A stretch of 64,000 nt of DNA from NCBI GenBank assembly GCA_032622095.1, contig CP136061.1:43035797-43099796 (forward strand), given 5' to 3'. Numbering within the stretch: position 1 is the first letter of the stretch; the number at the start of each line of letters is the position of its first letter. The stretch is from Siphonodentalium dalli (taxonomy: Eukaryota; Mollusca; Scaphopoda; Gadilida; Siphonodentaliidae). The translations under genes were made by a program, and so were the position numbers. Positions 22,256-34,360 of this stretch are shown piece after piece. The notes under the pieces were generated by a model, which was not told where the DNA came from, ran no database searches, and saw only the letters and a list, made by a program, of their open reading frames with translations.

Positions 22256-22723
22256 TTACGTCATCGATTGCGTTTTTAATGTTGAGTTCAATAGTATCCC
22301 AGTGCGAAACTGGTGATTACGGGGGTCTGTATAAGCAACCAAGTATAATACTTTTACGACATATACCTTGATTTCAACCCATAAGAACTCAAGGCCTGGA
22401 ACTATAAGATCATTACGGAATTTATAAGGTATACAGTCGCGAATATAAATACTCACACCACCACCTGATGTTTGGGTATTCCTGTCATTTCTTATTGGAT
22501 CATGAAAACCGTGAAGTAAAACTTCTGAATTATCCACTGAATTATTAAGCCATGTTTCAGTGAAAAAACAAATATCTAAATTAGCAGACTCAGCATTTAG
22601 TATTGTCATTTTATTTATGATGCTCTGGGTGTTCAGTAGTAACATGGACCAGTGTCTTCGCATCGTACCATTGTTGGCAGGACCTGGGTTCAGTTCGATA
22701 TCACCGCTTAACATTAGTAACAT
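22256..22723 (-). pseudogene. LINE 2A-like motif and APE endonuclease, N-terminal half
   Basis: Residues 7-15 of the frame read GDIELNPGP (22679-22705), which fits the D-x-E-x-N-P-G-P consensus of 2A ribosome-skipping peptides. It follows a hydrophobic run (MLLML). The endonuclease starts shortly after: LLLNTQSIINK (metal-site Asn), FFTETWLN (catalytic Glu), GGGVSIYIRD. In active relatives the 2A would release the upstream leader from the endonuclease-RT during translation. Here the leader is in another frame, so that cannot happen. Confidence 0.85.
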
Positions 22724-22743
22724 AAATATAATGGAAGTTGTAG

Positions 22744-23049
22744 TTAAGTAACATAATAATTTTGCCTTGTGTGTGTGTGTATTATAACATGTCGATCTGT
22801 ATTATCTTGCCATGGGGCCCTGTTTTCACGAATGAAATTCAAAACTGTTTGTATTAAATGTGGACAAGTACATGATATCAACAGTAACAAACTTACAATT
22901 TGAATCTCAGGCAATTTTCTTGAACGTAGGAAAAGATAAATGATGATAGTTTCAGACATATTCAGGTCAAAGCGTTTTCCCCTAGGTGGTCGAGACGCTC
23001 GAGAGAGAAAGCTGCCAATCCGGGCATGATATTGTATTATATCAACCAT
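22744..23049 (-). pseudogene. Leader of LINE ORF2 upstream of the 2A motif
   Basis: 101 codons beginning MVDIIQYHARIGSF, with a basic patch (RASRPPRGKR) and a hydrophobic stretch IVSLLLLISCTC. One frame step separates it from the hydrophobic lead-in to GDIELNPGP, so in the intact element leader and 2A were probably one frame. The function of such leaders is not known to me. Confidence 0.55.
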
Positions 23050-23840
23050 TGTCCCATATATACTGTAGGAATTTCAAGACATGTAAATAGCTCGGTGGTT
23101 GGCAGATATGATTTACACACTGAACAAATTTTGAATCAAGATTGGCGTGAGATACACGGTTTATCTTGGTCATGTGCGGTTGAGGGAGAGATTAGAAAGA
23201 TAACAGAAGATAAGAGAAGGAAGAGACGAAAGGAGTATAACTCTATTAGTAATCCCGGGATAGGAGGAATCATTAATTCCAATGCGGTTGCTCGCATGTA
23301 GTTGATGGGTCAGTATAAATATATTACTTCTCTACGTTATGGGGCCCAAACATCGCGATATATAGCGACCATAGAGGGAATTTCGAATAAACACCGATGA
23401 TAGTTTCTAACTCAACATGTCTATTCGGGTTAATTTTTATATAAGAAAAAAATATGATTTAAGATAACATGAGGCGTTTTAAAGAAATGATTGTTCCGAT
23501 GGACAACTGCCAAATATATACGCACTGAACAATCTACAGATATAAAATACGCAACAGTATGGTATATATAGAAGACAATACGGACCGACCACACAGACGA
23601 GCGGACAGACGGAAGACGAGACGCGCGGACCTGACGCGTACATTGTGATATATATATATATATATACTTTGAGATACACAGACAGACAGACGATCACGTA
23701 TATCCCGACGAAAGTGAACGTGTTGGGGGGGGGGGTTACCTGTACATAATAAATATGGGAATAATAAGTAAAGCGTAAAAGTATATAATATTACCATGTG
23801 TCGAATCGTAAGATGATCACCCAGAATGAGTAAACTACCA
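23050..23840. other. Unrecognised stretch with (TA)n and an 11-G run
   Basis: (TA)n lies at about 23648-23666 and a G run at 23725-23735. The 23560-23640 patch is rich in GACNGACAGACG. No gene. Confidence 0.4.
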
Positions 23841-23845
23841 TTTGT

Positions 23846-24827
23846 CAGGTCGGGCACACATCAAAAACGGTCTACGTAGCTCGTTTTGTCTACTGTAGCC
23901 CGATTGAGCTACGTTTTTAATGTGATTTACACGCCTCATGCGATTATCGCCATACCACGACAAAAGCGCATTTCGAATTTTCGTGCATTAGTTGTGTACC
24001 ACTATCACGTCTACAAAGAAGCAAAAAACTCAACGACTCACCACGGCTTTAATACCTTTTGAGCGATTCAAAATCGATTTGTTTTGGTCAATTTACCATG
24101 AAAAACCGTAAGAAATGATCATCAAAATCTCTTGATCAAAATGTAAATCTTCATCAAATCTGAGGTAGTTCCGGTCGCAATTGTGTTCGTAAACATCCGT
24201 GTGAAGGCGATAATCTGATTGGTTGCATTTAGCCGGGGATTAATGGTACGTTCTTAATGGGATTTCAGTGTAACATCTATCTGTTGGAATGTACGGAACG
24301 ACAAATGGACAACCATATTTGTATAACTGTAATGTTACGCGAGGTGCTTCCAAATTTCAAAGTAGAGTTGTGAATCGTGTTTCCGTAGGTTGCCTTCTCT
24401 GAATGGCGGTCGCCAAACATTTAATAAATACTCGTCTGAGTGAAGCTGTTTGCTTTATCCAATCAGGTGAGCCACATAAACTGGACGTTCTTGACCTTCA
24501 AAAATAAATATCCTGCAAAAACAAATGGATTGTTCCCTACTTTTTATGGCAAAATCTGATATTTTCGGGAAAGTCACTACCAAACGCTAACAGGTCTTAA
24601 TTAAAACATCGTTAATTGCGCCTAAGCCGCGGTGAGTCGTTGGGTTTTTTGCTTCTTTGTAGACGCAATAGTGGTACACAACTAATGAACGAAAATTCGA
24701 AATGCGCTTTTCTTGTGGTATGGCGGTAATCGATGGAGGTGTGTAAATCACATTAAAAACGTAGCTCAATCGGGCTACAGTAGACAAAACGAGCTACGTA
24801 GACCGTTTTGATTGTGTGCCCGACCTG
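23846..24827. mobile_element. 982-bp non-autonomous element with about 205-bp TIRs
   Basis: Both ends read CAGGTCGGGCACACA inward. They stay inverted copies for about 205 bp at roughly 88% identity by eye, including TCTACGTAGCTCGTTTTGTC and AAGCGCATTTCGAATTTTCG. The flanks are TTTGT on both sides (23841-23845, 24828-24832), a likely 5-bp target duplication. The 570-bp core has no recognisable transposase. CAGG ends are seen in hAT and some other superfamilies; the 5-bp duplication does not settle which. Confidence 0.85.
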
Positions 24828-24832
24828 TTTGT

Positions 24833-25930
24833 TATGAATAAAAGTCGGCGCATTCACGTTGGCAAGTTTATGCTTGTTTAAGTTGTTCAACAGAAATACG
24901 GTCAATGATTAGGGTCATAGTCAGCTCTCCAGTTCAGCGAACGAACGGCGACAAGTCACCGCTGTCAACTCACCTCGTGTGAGTGGTGAGTGATTGTACG
25001 GGTTACGTACAATTGGTCGAACACAAAATACTTTTTGCGGTCCGTGTATCAGGTAATGGCGTCACTGGTACACATGAGGTCCGCATGTGGGCACGACGAA
25101 TTTAGGTAACCTGAGAGGTGCATGGGAGCATATTGGGTTAGTTAAAAGTCTATATATATAGACTGGAATTACGGTTCGCCGGTGTATTCGCGCAGCAAGT
25201 CATGGAATATTTCTGAATACAGGTATGGGTCGACGTAACGGCGAAGTCCGTAGGATTTATATCAGTGAATGCACAGCATAATGGAAAATTACATGTAAGA
25301 GTGGTCAAAATTGGATATTATATTGTTGCATGGGACAACAGGCAATCAGCACAAGTAATGACCTCAGTCGATATTGAGTATAGGACCAAAATACAAAATG
25401 GAAATAAATTTAGAGAATAACATCCATTGGTGATATGTTATCTTATAGGGTTGTGTTTGTATATTATAGCCATATGTAGGTCGACATAAATTACTTGAAG
25501 AGATATATTTTTTCATAAGGGCGATTAGCATTCCTATCTTATCATGAGGGTGATGGGCAGTTAATACAAGGTATAATTTGGGAAGGGGTAAATCCATAAT
25601 ACAAACTTTATCATGTTAGGGAAGTATAGATTGTATACAACAATTGCTTAATAGCTATAGGTGGTGGGAGTTGATTCGCTTCTAGCTGGTATGATACTGG
25701 GACAGGGCAATTTTATATCTTTGACATATTACACATGCAGGCAGGCCAAGATGAACAAATCACCGGATTCTCGAAATTATCTTCAGTAGTCAAGAATCCA
25801 GTAGTTTATTCACATTGACCTGTTAATTAAGCTATGTATACATTGATCCAAATATAAGGCTTATCTGGAACTTATATGCCATAGTAGACTATATACAGAA
25901 AGGCACACGGGTGTGTGACTCAGACGGGGA
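24833..25930. other. Unrecognised non-coding stretch
   Basis: No exon or repeat recognised. A TATATATA palindrome lies at about 25151-25160. Confidence 0.35.
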
Positions 25931-25935
25931 CACAG

Positions 25936-26990
25936 TTAGTAAGCGCCCAACGATTCCTCCAAAGCATTGATGTGCCTGGCAGTGGTGCGTTTTTCGACAG
26001 AACATCCTAATGATCTTCTGACATAAATGTTACCATCGAAGGTCCAACACTCCGCTATTTTCGAGTCCTTTTTTAGCATGTGCGCACGTTTGAATATTCT
26101 GGCACGGATAACGGTGAGGTCCTCGTTTATGAAAAGCTTGCCAGGATATTCAGATGAATTGATATCCTTCGGTGCACGTCTCATGTCGTAGACTGATTTT
26201 CTCCAGCGGTAGGAAGGAAGCCGGAATATAATTTGGCGAGGAGGTGGAGCACTGGCTGAAGCTCCTTGTTTCACGGGTGGTCCTACACGGTGGCTGCGTC
26301 CTATGTGTTTTTCTTTTATCAAAATGCCCAGTTTAGTTACAACATCTTGTACTATTTTGTCGGTTGATTCACCTGGTGTTTCGGTAATACCAGAGAGACG
26401 GAGATTTGTGCGCCTTCCATATTGTTGAAGGTCGTCTATTTCCGCGCGGAGCTCGTATTCAATTTGCTCGCGCGTTTCAACTTCAGTTTTAAGTTTTGAT
26501 TCAAGTGCGTTTATTTTGGCATCGCGTTTAGATAGTTCTTTGTTGAGAGTATCCATTGTTACTATGTCGTCCTTACATACTTTGGCGATTTCATTCTTAG
26601 CGATTGATGAAGCTATATACTGACTGGACTAATGTTTGCATCACTTTTTCCAGAGCTTCTATTACCCTGGTGCTGGTTAAAGCTTTGATCAGGCCACACT
26701 CAAAATACAGCATTTGGTCCGAAGAATTCATTTGAATCACGATCAGCCTCATCTTCAGATGGAATTGGGCTAGTGACCAGGTCACTTTGGTAGATTGGCT
26801 TGGATTTTTTGCTTTCCATGAACCCCGACGGGGAAATTGGCGATTCGGAAACATGTGGCTCCTTCCTCTTGACAGGAACGAGCGCGGAACCACCGGTGGC
26901 ATTAAGTGAGTTAGAGTCAGGATTTTGAACCAAAGATTTACTGTTGCTCATAAGGCTTGATGCCGAAACATCGGGCTGTTGATCACTCAT
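25936..26990 (-). pseudogene. LINE ORF1 (coiled coil plus nucleic-acid-binding domain)
   Basis: The main frame 25936-26556 opens with a heptad-rich coiled coil (KELSKRDAKINALESKLKTE). It continues through DDLQQYGRRTNLRLSGI, the usual start of the RRM-like domain of L1-type ORF1 proteins, and then RQIIFRLPSYRWRKSVYDMR and LFINEDLTVIRARIFKR. The N-terminal third (26700-26990, beginning MSDQQPDVSA, Ser/Pro-rich) and a middle piece (IKALTSTRVIEALEKVM) lie in other frames, so there are at least two frameshifts, near 26.70 and 26.61 kb. No ORF2 follows directly. It may belong to the CR1-like LINE 2.9 kb downstream on the same strand or to another element. Confidence 0.75.
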
Positions 26991-27620
26991 GAATGCAAGT
27001 AATAATCAGGAGGGTCAATTAACAAAGAGATACTATGGGTAAGCAGTTCACAAAGGCGAAGTCGTTGGACGATTATTATCCAATCTGCCGTCGAAAATAT
27101 GAGTCCACAATATTATGCAGTGAATGACCGAGAATTATATTTACATCGAGAATACCTTTGATATAGTTAATGAAACGATATCACCAGTGTCCAGTGGCTA
27201 TCAGTCTGACAATATTTAGCTTCGTTGAAATCAATATGGCGTCCGTGTTGTAGGCGATCCACATCAGACAGAAAATCAGACAGAAAATCCCACAATATCT
27301 TCATTTAACATGCTTCAATTTCTTTTATCCAGGAATACAAGTGACCGGTATACTTCACATTACAAATCAGAGTTAGTGCATGGTTCAGTAGATCCGAGAA
27401 CATTTGGCTTGAAATTTATAAAATTAGACCCATCAACAATTAGAGCAAACAATTAGTGTCCCGTCATTAGCGTGGTCACGTGATTCACGTACGTAATTTG
27501 GATGGAGGTATAAGATAGGTTGACAAATACGTGAAATATTGATATACCGGCTTCAAATGCTCTGACAAATACGTTCCTTGGTCACAGCCATTTTCCAGTA
27601 GTTTTCATTTTTCGCACAGA
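26991..27620. other. Unrecognised; possible LINE 5' UTR
   Basis: This lies upstream of the ORF1 start. No motif, hairpin or repeat was recognised. Confidence 0.3.
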
Positions 27621-27624
27621 AGTG

Positions 27625-27735
27625 GAATAAACGCTCTTTAGTTCTACCGTATCAGGAAGAGATTAACAGGGAACGCTCTTTTCTGTTCTATATGCCGTGT
27701 ATATGGTTTTTGTTTGTTTTGGGACCCATGCAAAC
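27625..27735. mobile_element. Diverged fragment of the AACGCTCTTTAT family
   Basis: ATAAACGCTCTTTAGTTCTA, then ATCAGGAA, then GAACGCTCTTTTCTGTT, matches the internal paired motif of the TTAA-type elements. The termini are not found. Confidence 0.5.
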
Positions 27736-28485
27736 ACCATATTCGTGTTCAAAGTTGCATTTGTATGACTCCAATGCGTCTTTATGTGACATATAATGCT
27801 CATAGAACGGTAGTTCAAGTATTTATCGACCTATCTCGATACCGGGAAAAATTAAAAAGCTAATAGTTTTAGTTGTATTTGGATCGCAAACATCCATGTG
27901 GCTTTAACTCTTTAATGACGTAATTGACATATTTAACTTTTCTTTATCAAATGGATTCGCCCATTATTTATGAAAGTAGACAAAGGTATGGTCTATTATT
28001 CATTTGGATAGATGTTCAGAAAATATACGCAGACGACACATAGAATGGAGAAGTTTAGATTCTAAATCTACAAACTTGCATGGGTTGTTCTAGAAATATT
28101 CTTGGCGCGAAAATAAGTACGCTCGGCGTATACGCCGACAAGTTGAACTACATGGCAACCTCGCGGTATTCAATATGTGTTACTCACAACACTGCGATGT
28201 GTATGACTTTATTGTCTCACAATCACCCACTCGCGAAACGAGTGTAACTTCCGATTATTCCGTATTTTGGAAAAATACAAATATAAATTTTGTTGTTGTT
28301 GTGATCAAAGTTTTGATAACAAAAAAACTAGATATATCGTGTATATACTGTTTTAAACCCACCATTGTAACTTGACCATATACCAATACCCACCATCTAC
28401 CATTCAGCCTTATATGACCGACAATGGATTGCATTGCCTCTGATACCTGAAGAAAAACGGCTTTAAAAATATATACCTACTAACA
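27736..28485. other. Unrecognised stretch
   Basis: A 14-bp perfect palindrome CGGCGTATACGCCG lies at about 28116-28129. No gene. Confidence 0.35.
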
Positions 28486-29075
28486 GGTGACCCGACTTCG
28501 TCCGGCTTTGACCTTGAATTGACAATTTTGAAGGTCAATGTCAGGTCGGCGTCACTATTTGACTCGTCCAAAACACTCCCCGGACAAAATTAGCCGTAGG
28601 TATCAAATTTCGTCGAAATCCGTCCAGCAGTTTTTCCCGGCCGGCATATATTAGATCATTTGTGGGTACCCGTTTCAAGGTGAATGTCATATCGGGCGGA
28701 AAAACTGACCCGATGAAAATCTCCCCCATTCCCAGGAACGAAGTACGAACAGACATAAGAATCACACAACACGACCATGTCTGTACACAGACACAACATG
28801 CTCATGTCTGGACACAGACACGCTCTTTATCAACAACACTGCGGGTACGATGGCTCTTTAACTATCACGGGATTAACCCATGAATTTCCATTGCGGTGGC
28901 GGGGGATTGGAGAATGAGTGCTCTGACGTTCTCAGAAGCGGTACGATGACACTCCATCTGGCATTTTACCCTTAGATAGGAAAGTTTGGGCTCAATCCGT
29001 CCGGCAGTTTCCCCCGGCCATAGCTAACAGACAAACAGACAAACAAACAGAAGTCCCAAAATATAGTAGTATTAG
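28486..29075 (-). repeat. Two diverged copies of the tract-plus-target module, reverse orientation
   Basis: AAATCCGTCCAGCAGTTTTTCCCGGCC (about 28615-28642) and CAATCCGTCCGGCAGTTTCCCCCGGCC (about 28995-29021) are the same motif. The second is followed by AACAGACAAACAGACAAACAAACAGAA. On the minus strand this reads (TCTG/TTTG)n and then a GGACGGATTT-like motif, the same order as the repeats at 1.4, 30.7, 34.4 and 38.9 kb. Confidence 0.55.
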
Positions 29076-30690
29076 ATAATGTTAGACACTATTGGACAAT
29101 ATTAGTCTTAATCTGTGGGTGTTAAATTTGTGACAACTTGTCCACATTTAAGGTATATAGGGTAAAGTGGTACGATAATCGTGAGATTCCACGCAAATTG
29201 ACCCAAATATAGTATTATAACGGCAACATTTGAACAAATCATGACGTTAAGGCACCCCCAGGAATCTGGTCATTGAGATATCAGCAATTCGACCACCGCC
29301 AAGAAACCAGTTTCAAGAACTCGAAATATTTTGCATTAGCAATTTGTTACGAGGACGCGTTATTAAGTAACGCTGGATGCGCTTCAGAGATCACATTTAT
29401 TAACCGCGGACGCGAATATTCCGACAAAAAATTTATTGAGAAACATGAATGTTCTGGTTATATAAGGAATCACATGTACGTGTGTTTACCATCATTTGAC
29501 GCATTGTCAGCACCCAGCTTCACAGCAACCAATTGTAAGACTTATCAGAGAAATACCTAAGATTTTATGTGCTTAGAAACACTAATGCTTTACAATTTAT
29601 CAGCCCCAACCCCTATCAAATGAAATGTGAATTTACCGCATACACAATACCCAAAACCCATTTATATGAGAATGACATAACCCGGGAATTAACGCCCACT
29701 ATATGTACTAGTGCTTCAGGCACTAAACATTACAACCCCGACTATACATGTTGCTGCATAATGGCAACACCATCGACATTGATTAGTTAAGTTATACATT
29801 TATTATAACCAGTGGGAACTTTTGAGACAAATTGAGGGGATCGCAAATTTTGGGTGCATGGGAATCAACAATTGGTCTGATTGGAAGATGCGCATTTTGG
29901 AAATAAGAAGCACGACAAGTCTTTACAATGTATACGCTTAAGCTCTCGCAAATTCCATAGATCCATAATGGAATAAACCAGGTCAATAATAAAATAGAAA
30001 TGAGACGTCGACATGAGTTTATTAAACATATATGAACTAGAACATAATGAGAATATACTCCAGATTCCTTAACTGCAACAAACAAAAACATATACTATTA
30101 TCTAAATCATGAAAGTGACGATATGGGTGGGGTGTCTCACCCCTAACTGTGTGCAAATGTTTCAATACTTCATAATTAGTTTGAAGTTTCGCATATGTTG
30201 ATAGTGTACTCATGCATAGTTTGATTTTCAATCAGAATTTTCTCAGTGGGGAAACTAGTTGTCAGACCACAAGTTACGCATGTTCCTATTTTGAGAGGGG
30301 ACGCACCAACACTGGACTCTGAAAGTAAGATTTTTCCTATCGATCTGAGGCACCTACCCATCCAACGCAAGTCATTTTCCAATGAAAGTTGGGGACCCAC
30401 CCCAAAACGTTTGGTGAAAAATTGTAAAAAATAGAAGAATAAGGCAGACAAAATAATGATGTAAAATGGTTTAAATAACCTTGTGGGTGAAACGTCGATC
30501 ATGTCAGCTTAACGGAAAGCCCCAGAAATCTCAGAAAATCACAAAACACTCTTTAATTTAACTTGTCAAATAAAGTTCAGCATCTGGACCCATATAGGCT
30601 ACCCACATTATTACATATATATGACACATATAGGCATGCACAGCAGGCTTTTCTCTCATATGGTGAATAGTCCCAGCTACATGTATATAT
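29076..30690. other. Unrecognised non-coding stretch
   Basis: Several frames of 60-110 codons occur on both strands, but none has a recognised domain or consistent splice signals. Confidence 0.35.
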
Positions 30691-30691
30691 A

Positions 30692-33600
30692 TCTCATATA
30701 TATTTTGAAGACCTCTGTCTGTCTGTATGTTTGTCTGTCTGTTTGTTTGTCATTAATACAAATATACGATTCTTGACCAATCGGGACGAAACTTGGTACG
30801 TGTGTGTAGTTTGACCAGGCGGTGGACGTTGTCGTATTGGCGAGCCCGCGCTGCGCCAGCTTCGCGCATGCGCAGACGAGATCTCGGAAACGGGTGGAGC
30901 TATCGACTTGCCCCGAATACGAATTTTATCGGGTCGCCGAGCCCGTGCGACGCCAGCTTCGCGCATGCGCAGACGAGATATCGGAAACGGGTGGAGCTAT
31001 CGACTTGAAATTTGGTATGTGAATGTATCTTGCCACAGATACGAATTTTATCGGGTCGCCGAGCCCGTGCGACGCCAGCTTCGCGCATGCGCAGACCAGA
31101 TCTCGGAAACGGGTGGAGCTATCGACTTGAAATTTGGTATGTGAATGCATCTTGCCCCGGATACGAATTTTATCGGGTCGCCGATCCCGTGCGACGCCAG
31201 CTTCGCGCATGCGCAGACCAGATCTAGGAAACGGGTGGAGCTATCGACTTGAAATTTGTTATGTGAATGTATCTTGCCCCGGATACGAATTTTATCGGGT
31301 CGCCGAGCCCGTGCCACGCCAGCTTCGCGCATGCGCAGACGAGATCTCGGAAACGGGTGGAGCTATCGACTTGAAATTTGCTATGTGAATGTATCTTGCC
31401 CCGGATACGATTGTATCGGGTCGCCGAGCCCGTGCCACGCCAACTTCGCGCATGCGCAGACCATATCTCGGAAACGTGTGGAGCTATCGACTTGAAATTT
31501 GGTTTTTGAATAGCCCGGACAACGTCGGGCTCATCGGCTAGTCTCATATATATTTTGAAGACCTCTGTCTGTTTGTGTGTCTGTTTGTTTGTTATTTATA
31601 CAAATCTACGATTCTCGACCGATCGGGGCGAAACTAGGTACGTGTGTGTAGTTTGACCAGGCGGTATACGTTGTCGTATCGGCGAGCCCGTGTGGCGCCC
31701 GCTTCGCGCATGCGCAGACGAGATCTCGGAAACGGGTGGAGTTATCGACTTGAAATTTGCTATGTGAATGTATCTTGCCCCGGATACGAATTTTATCGGG
31801 TCGCCGAGCCCGTGCGACGCCAGCTTTGCGCATGCGCAGACCAGATCTCGGAAACGAGTGGAGCTGTCGACTTGAAATTTGGTATGTGAATGTATCTTGC
31901 CTCGGATAAGAATTTTATCGGGTCGCCGAGCCCGTGCGACGCCAGCTTCGCGCATGCGCAGACGAGGTCTCTGAAACGGGTGGAGCTATCGACTTGAAAT
32001 GTGGTATGTGAATGTATCTTGACCCGGATACGAATTTTATCGGGTCGCCGAGCCCGTGCGACGCCAGCTTCGCGCATGCGCAGACCAGATCTCGGAAACG
32101 GGTGGAGCTATCGACTTGAAATTTGGTTTTTGAATAGCCTGGACAACGTCGCCCGGACAACGTCGGGCTCATCGGCTAGTCTCATATATATTTTGAAGAC
32201 CTCTGTCTGTTTGTCTGTTGGTCTGTATGTTTGTTTGTCATTTATACAAATCTACGATTCTCGACCGATCGGGACGAAACTTGGTACGTGTGTGTAGTTT
32301 GACCAGGCGGTGGACGTTGTCGTATTGGCGAGCCCGTGCGGCGCCCGCTTCGTGCATGCGCAGACGAGATCTCGGAAACGGGTGGAGCTATCGACTTGAA
32401 ATTTGCTATGTGAATGTATCTTGCCCCGGATACGAATTTTATCGGGTAGCCGAGCCCGTGCGATGCCAGCTTCGCGCATGCGCAGACGAGATCACGGAAA
32501 CGGTGGAGCTATCGACTTGAAATTTGGTATGTGAATGCATCTTGCCCCGGATACGAATTTTATCGGGTCGCCGAGCCCGTGCGACGCCAGCTTCGCGCGT
32601 GCGCAGACCAGATCTAGGAAACGGGTGGAGCTATCGACTTGAAATTTGGTATGTGAATGTATCTTGCCCCGGATACGAATTTTATCGGGTCGCCGAGCCC
32701 GTGCCACGCCAGCTTCGCGCATGCGCAGACGAGATCTCGGAAACGGGTGGAGTTATCGACTTGAAATTTGCTATGTGAATGTATCTTGCCCCGGATACGG
32801 ATTTTATCGGGTCGCCGAGCCCGTGCCACGCCAGCTTCGCGCATGCGCAGACCATATCTCGGAAACGTGTGGAGCTATCGACTTGAAATTTGGTTTTTGA
32901 ATAGCCCGGACAACGTCGGGCTCATCGGCTAGTCTCATATATATTTTGAAGACCTCTGTCTGTTTGTGTGTCTGTTTGTTTGTCATTTATACAAATCTAC
33001 GATTCTCGACCGATCGGGGCGAAACTAGGTACGTGTGTGTAGTTTGACCAGGCGGTGGACGTTGTCGTGTCGGCGAGCCCGTGTGGCGCCCGCTTCGCGC
33101 ATGCGCAGACGAGATCTCGGAAACGGGTGGAGTTATCGACTTGAAATTTGCTATGTGAATGTATCTTGTCCCGGATACGAATTTTATCGGATCGCCGAGC
33201 CCGTGCGACGCCAGCTTCGCGCATGCGCAGACCAGATCTCGGAAACGAGTGGAGCTGTCGACTTGAAATGTGGTATGGGAATGTATCTTGCCCCGGATAC
33301 GAATTTTATCGGGTCGCCGAGCCCGTGCGACGCCAGCTTCGCGCATGCGCAGACGAGATCTCTGAAACGGGTGGAGCTATCGACTTGATATTTGGTTTTT
33401 GAATAGCCTGGACAACGTCGCCCGGACAACGTCGGGCTCATCGGCTAGTCTCATATATATTTTGAAGACCTCTGTCTGTTTGTCTGTTGGTATGTATGTT
33501 TGTTTGTCATTTATACAAATCTACGATTCTCGACCGATCGGGACGAAACTTGGTACGTGTGTGTAGTTTGACCAGGCGGTGGACGTTGTCGTATTGGCGA

Positions 33601-34360
33601 GCCCGTGCGGCGCCCGCTTCGTGCATGCGCAGACGAGATCTCGGAAACGGGTGGAGCTATCGACTTGAAATTTGCTATGTGAATGTATCTTGCCCCGGAT
33701 ACGAATTTTATCGGGTAGCCGAGCCCGTGCGACGCCAGCTTCGCGCATGCGCAGACGAGATCACGGAAACGGGTGGAGCTATCGACTTGAAATTTGGTAT
33801 GTGAATGCATCTTGCCCCGGATACGAATTTTATCGGGTCGCCGAGCCCGTGCCACGCCAACTTCGCGCATGCGCAGACGAGATCTCTGAAACGGGTGGAG
33901 CTATCGACTTGAAATTTGTTTTTTGAATAGCCTGGACAACGTCGCCCGGACAACGTCGGGCTCATCGGCTAGTCTCATATATATTTTGAAGACCTCTGTC
34001 TGTTTGTCTGTTGGTCTGTATGTTTGTTTGTCATTTATACAAATCTACGATTCTCGACCGATCGGGACGAAACTTGGTACATGTGTGTAGTTTGACCAGG
34101 CGGTGGACGTTGTCGTATTGGCGAGCCCGTGTGGCGCCCGATTCGCGCATGCGCAGACGATATCTCGGAAACGAGTGGAGCTATCGACTTGAAATTTTCT
34201 ATGTGAATGTATCTTGCCCCGGATACGAATTTTATCGGGTCGCCGAGCCCGTGCGATGCCAGCTTCGCGCATGCGCAGACGAGATCTCGGAAACGGGTGG
34301 AGCTATCGACTTGAAATTTGGTTTTTGAATAGCCAGGACAACGTCGGGCTCATCGGCTAG
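30692..34360 (+). repeat. Nested tandem array: 122-bp monomers in six larger units
   Basis: Six units each begin TCTCATATATATTTTGAAGA plus a (TCTG/TTTG)n tract and end GACAACGTCGGGCTCATCGG CTAG. They span 30692-31541, 31542-32179, 32180-32932, 32933-33448, 33449-33972 and 33973-34360. Inside are 6, 4, 5, 3, 3 and 2 monomers of 122 bp, and unit lengths (850, 638, 753, 516, 524, 388) fit 388 plus 122 per extra monomer. Every monomer carries TTCGCGCATGCGCAGAC or a close variant. Of 23, 20 have exact GCGCATGCGCAG. Because 122 is not a multiple of three, the many overlapping frames with repeated peptides are not genes. Unit pair 2-3 resembles pair 4-5, so a two-unit block was duplicated. Confidence 0.95.

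Larger units (their letters stand above)
19100..23049 (-). mobile_element. Nearly complete CR1-like LINE with 2A-like motif (dead)
   Basis: Read downwards from 23049 this holds an N-terminal leader, a 2A-like motif, an APE-type endonuclease in two pieces, the reverse transcriptase, the thumb region, a C-terminal zinc-knuckle segment and a 3' UTR with (CT)n. Every join between the pieces is a frameshift or stop. All the main RT motifs can be read, so decay is moderate. The true 5' end is not defined. An ORF1 at 25.9-27.0 kb on the same strand could belong to it, with the 982-bp TIR element between them a later insertion, but this is inference. It shares its 3' UTR with LINE C. Confidence 0.85.

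Noticed and set aside
22679-22705. A viral origin for the NPGP motif
   Set aside because: The surrounding frames encode an APE endonuclease and a non-LTR RT, not viral proteins. 2A-like motifs also occur in LINEs.
30694-34328. Many overlapping 60-119-codon frames with repeated peptides (e.g. MREAGVARARRPDKIRIRGK)
   Set aside because: They are translations of the 122-bp tandem monomer on both strands. The period is not a multiple of three and no frame persists, so they are not proteins.
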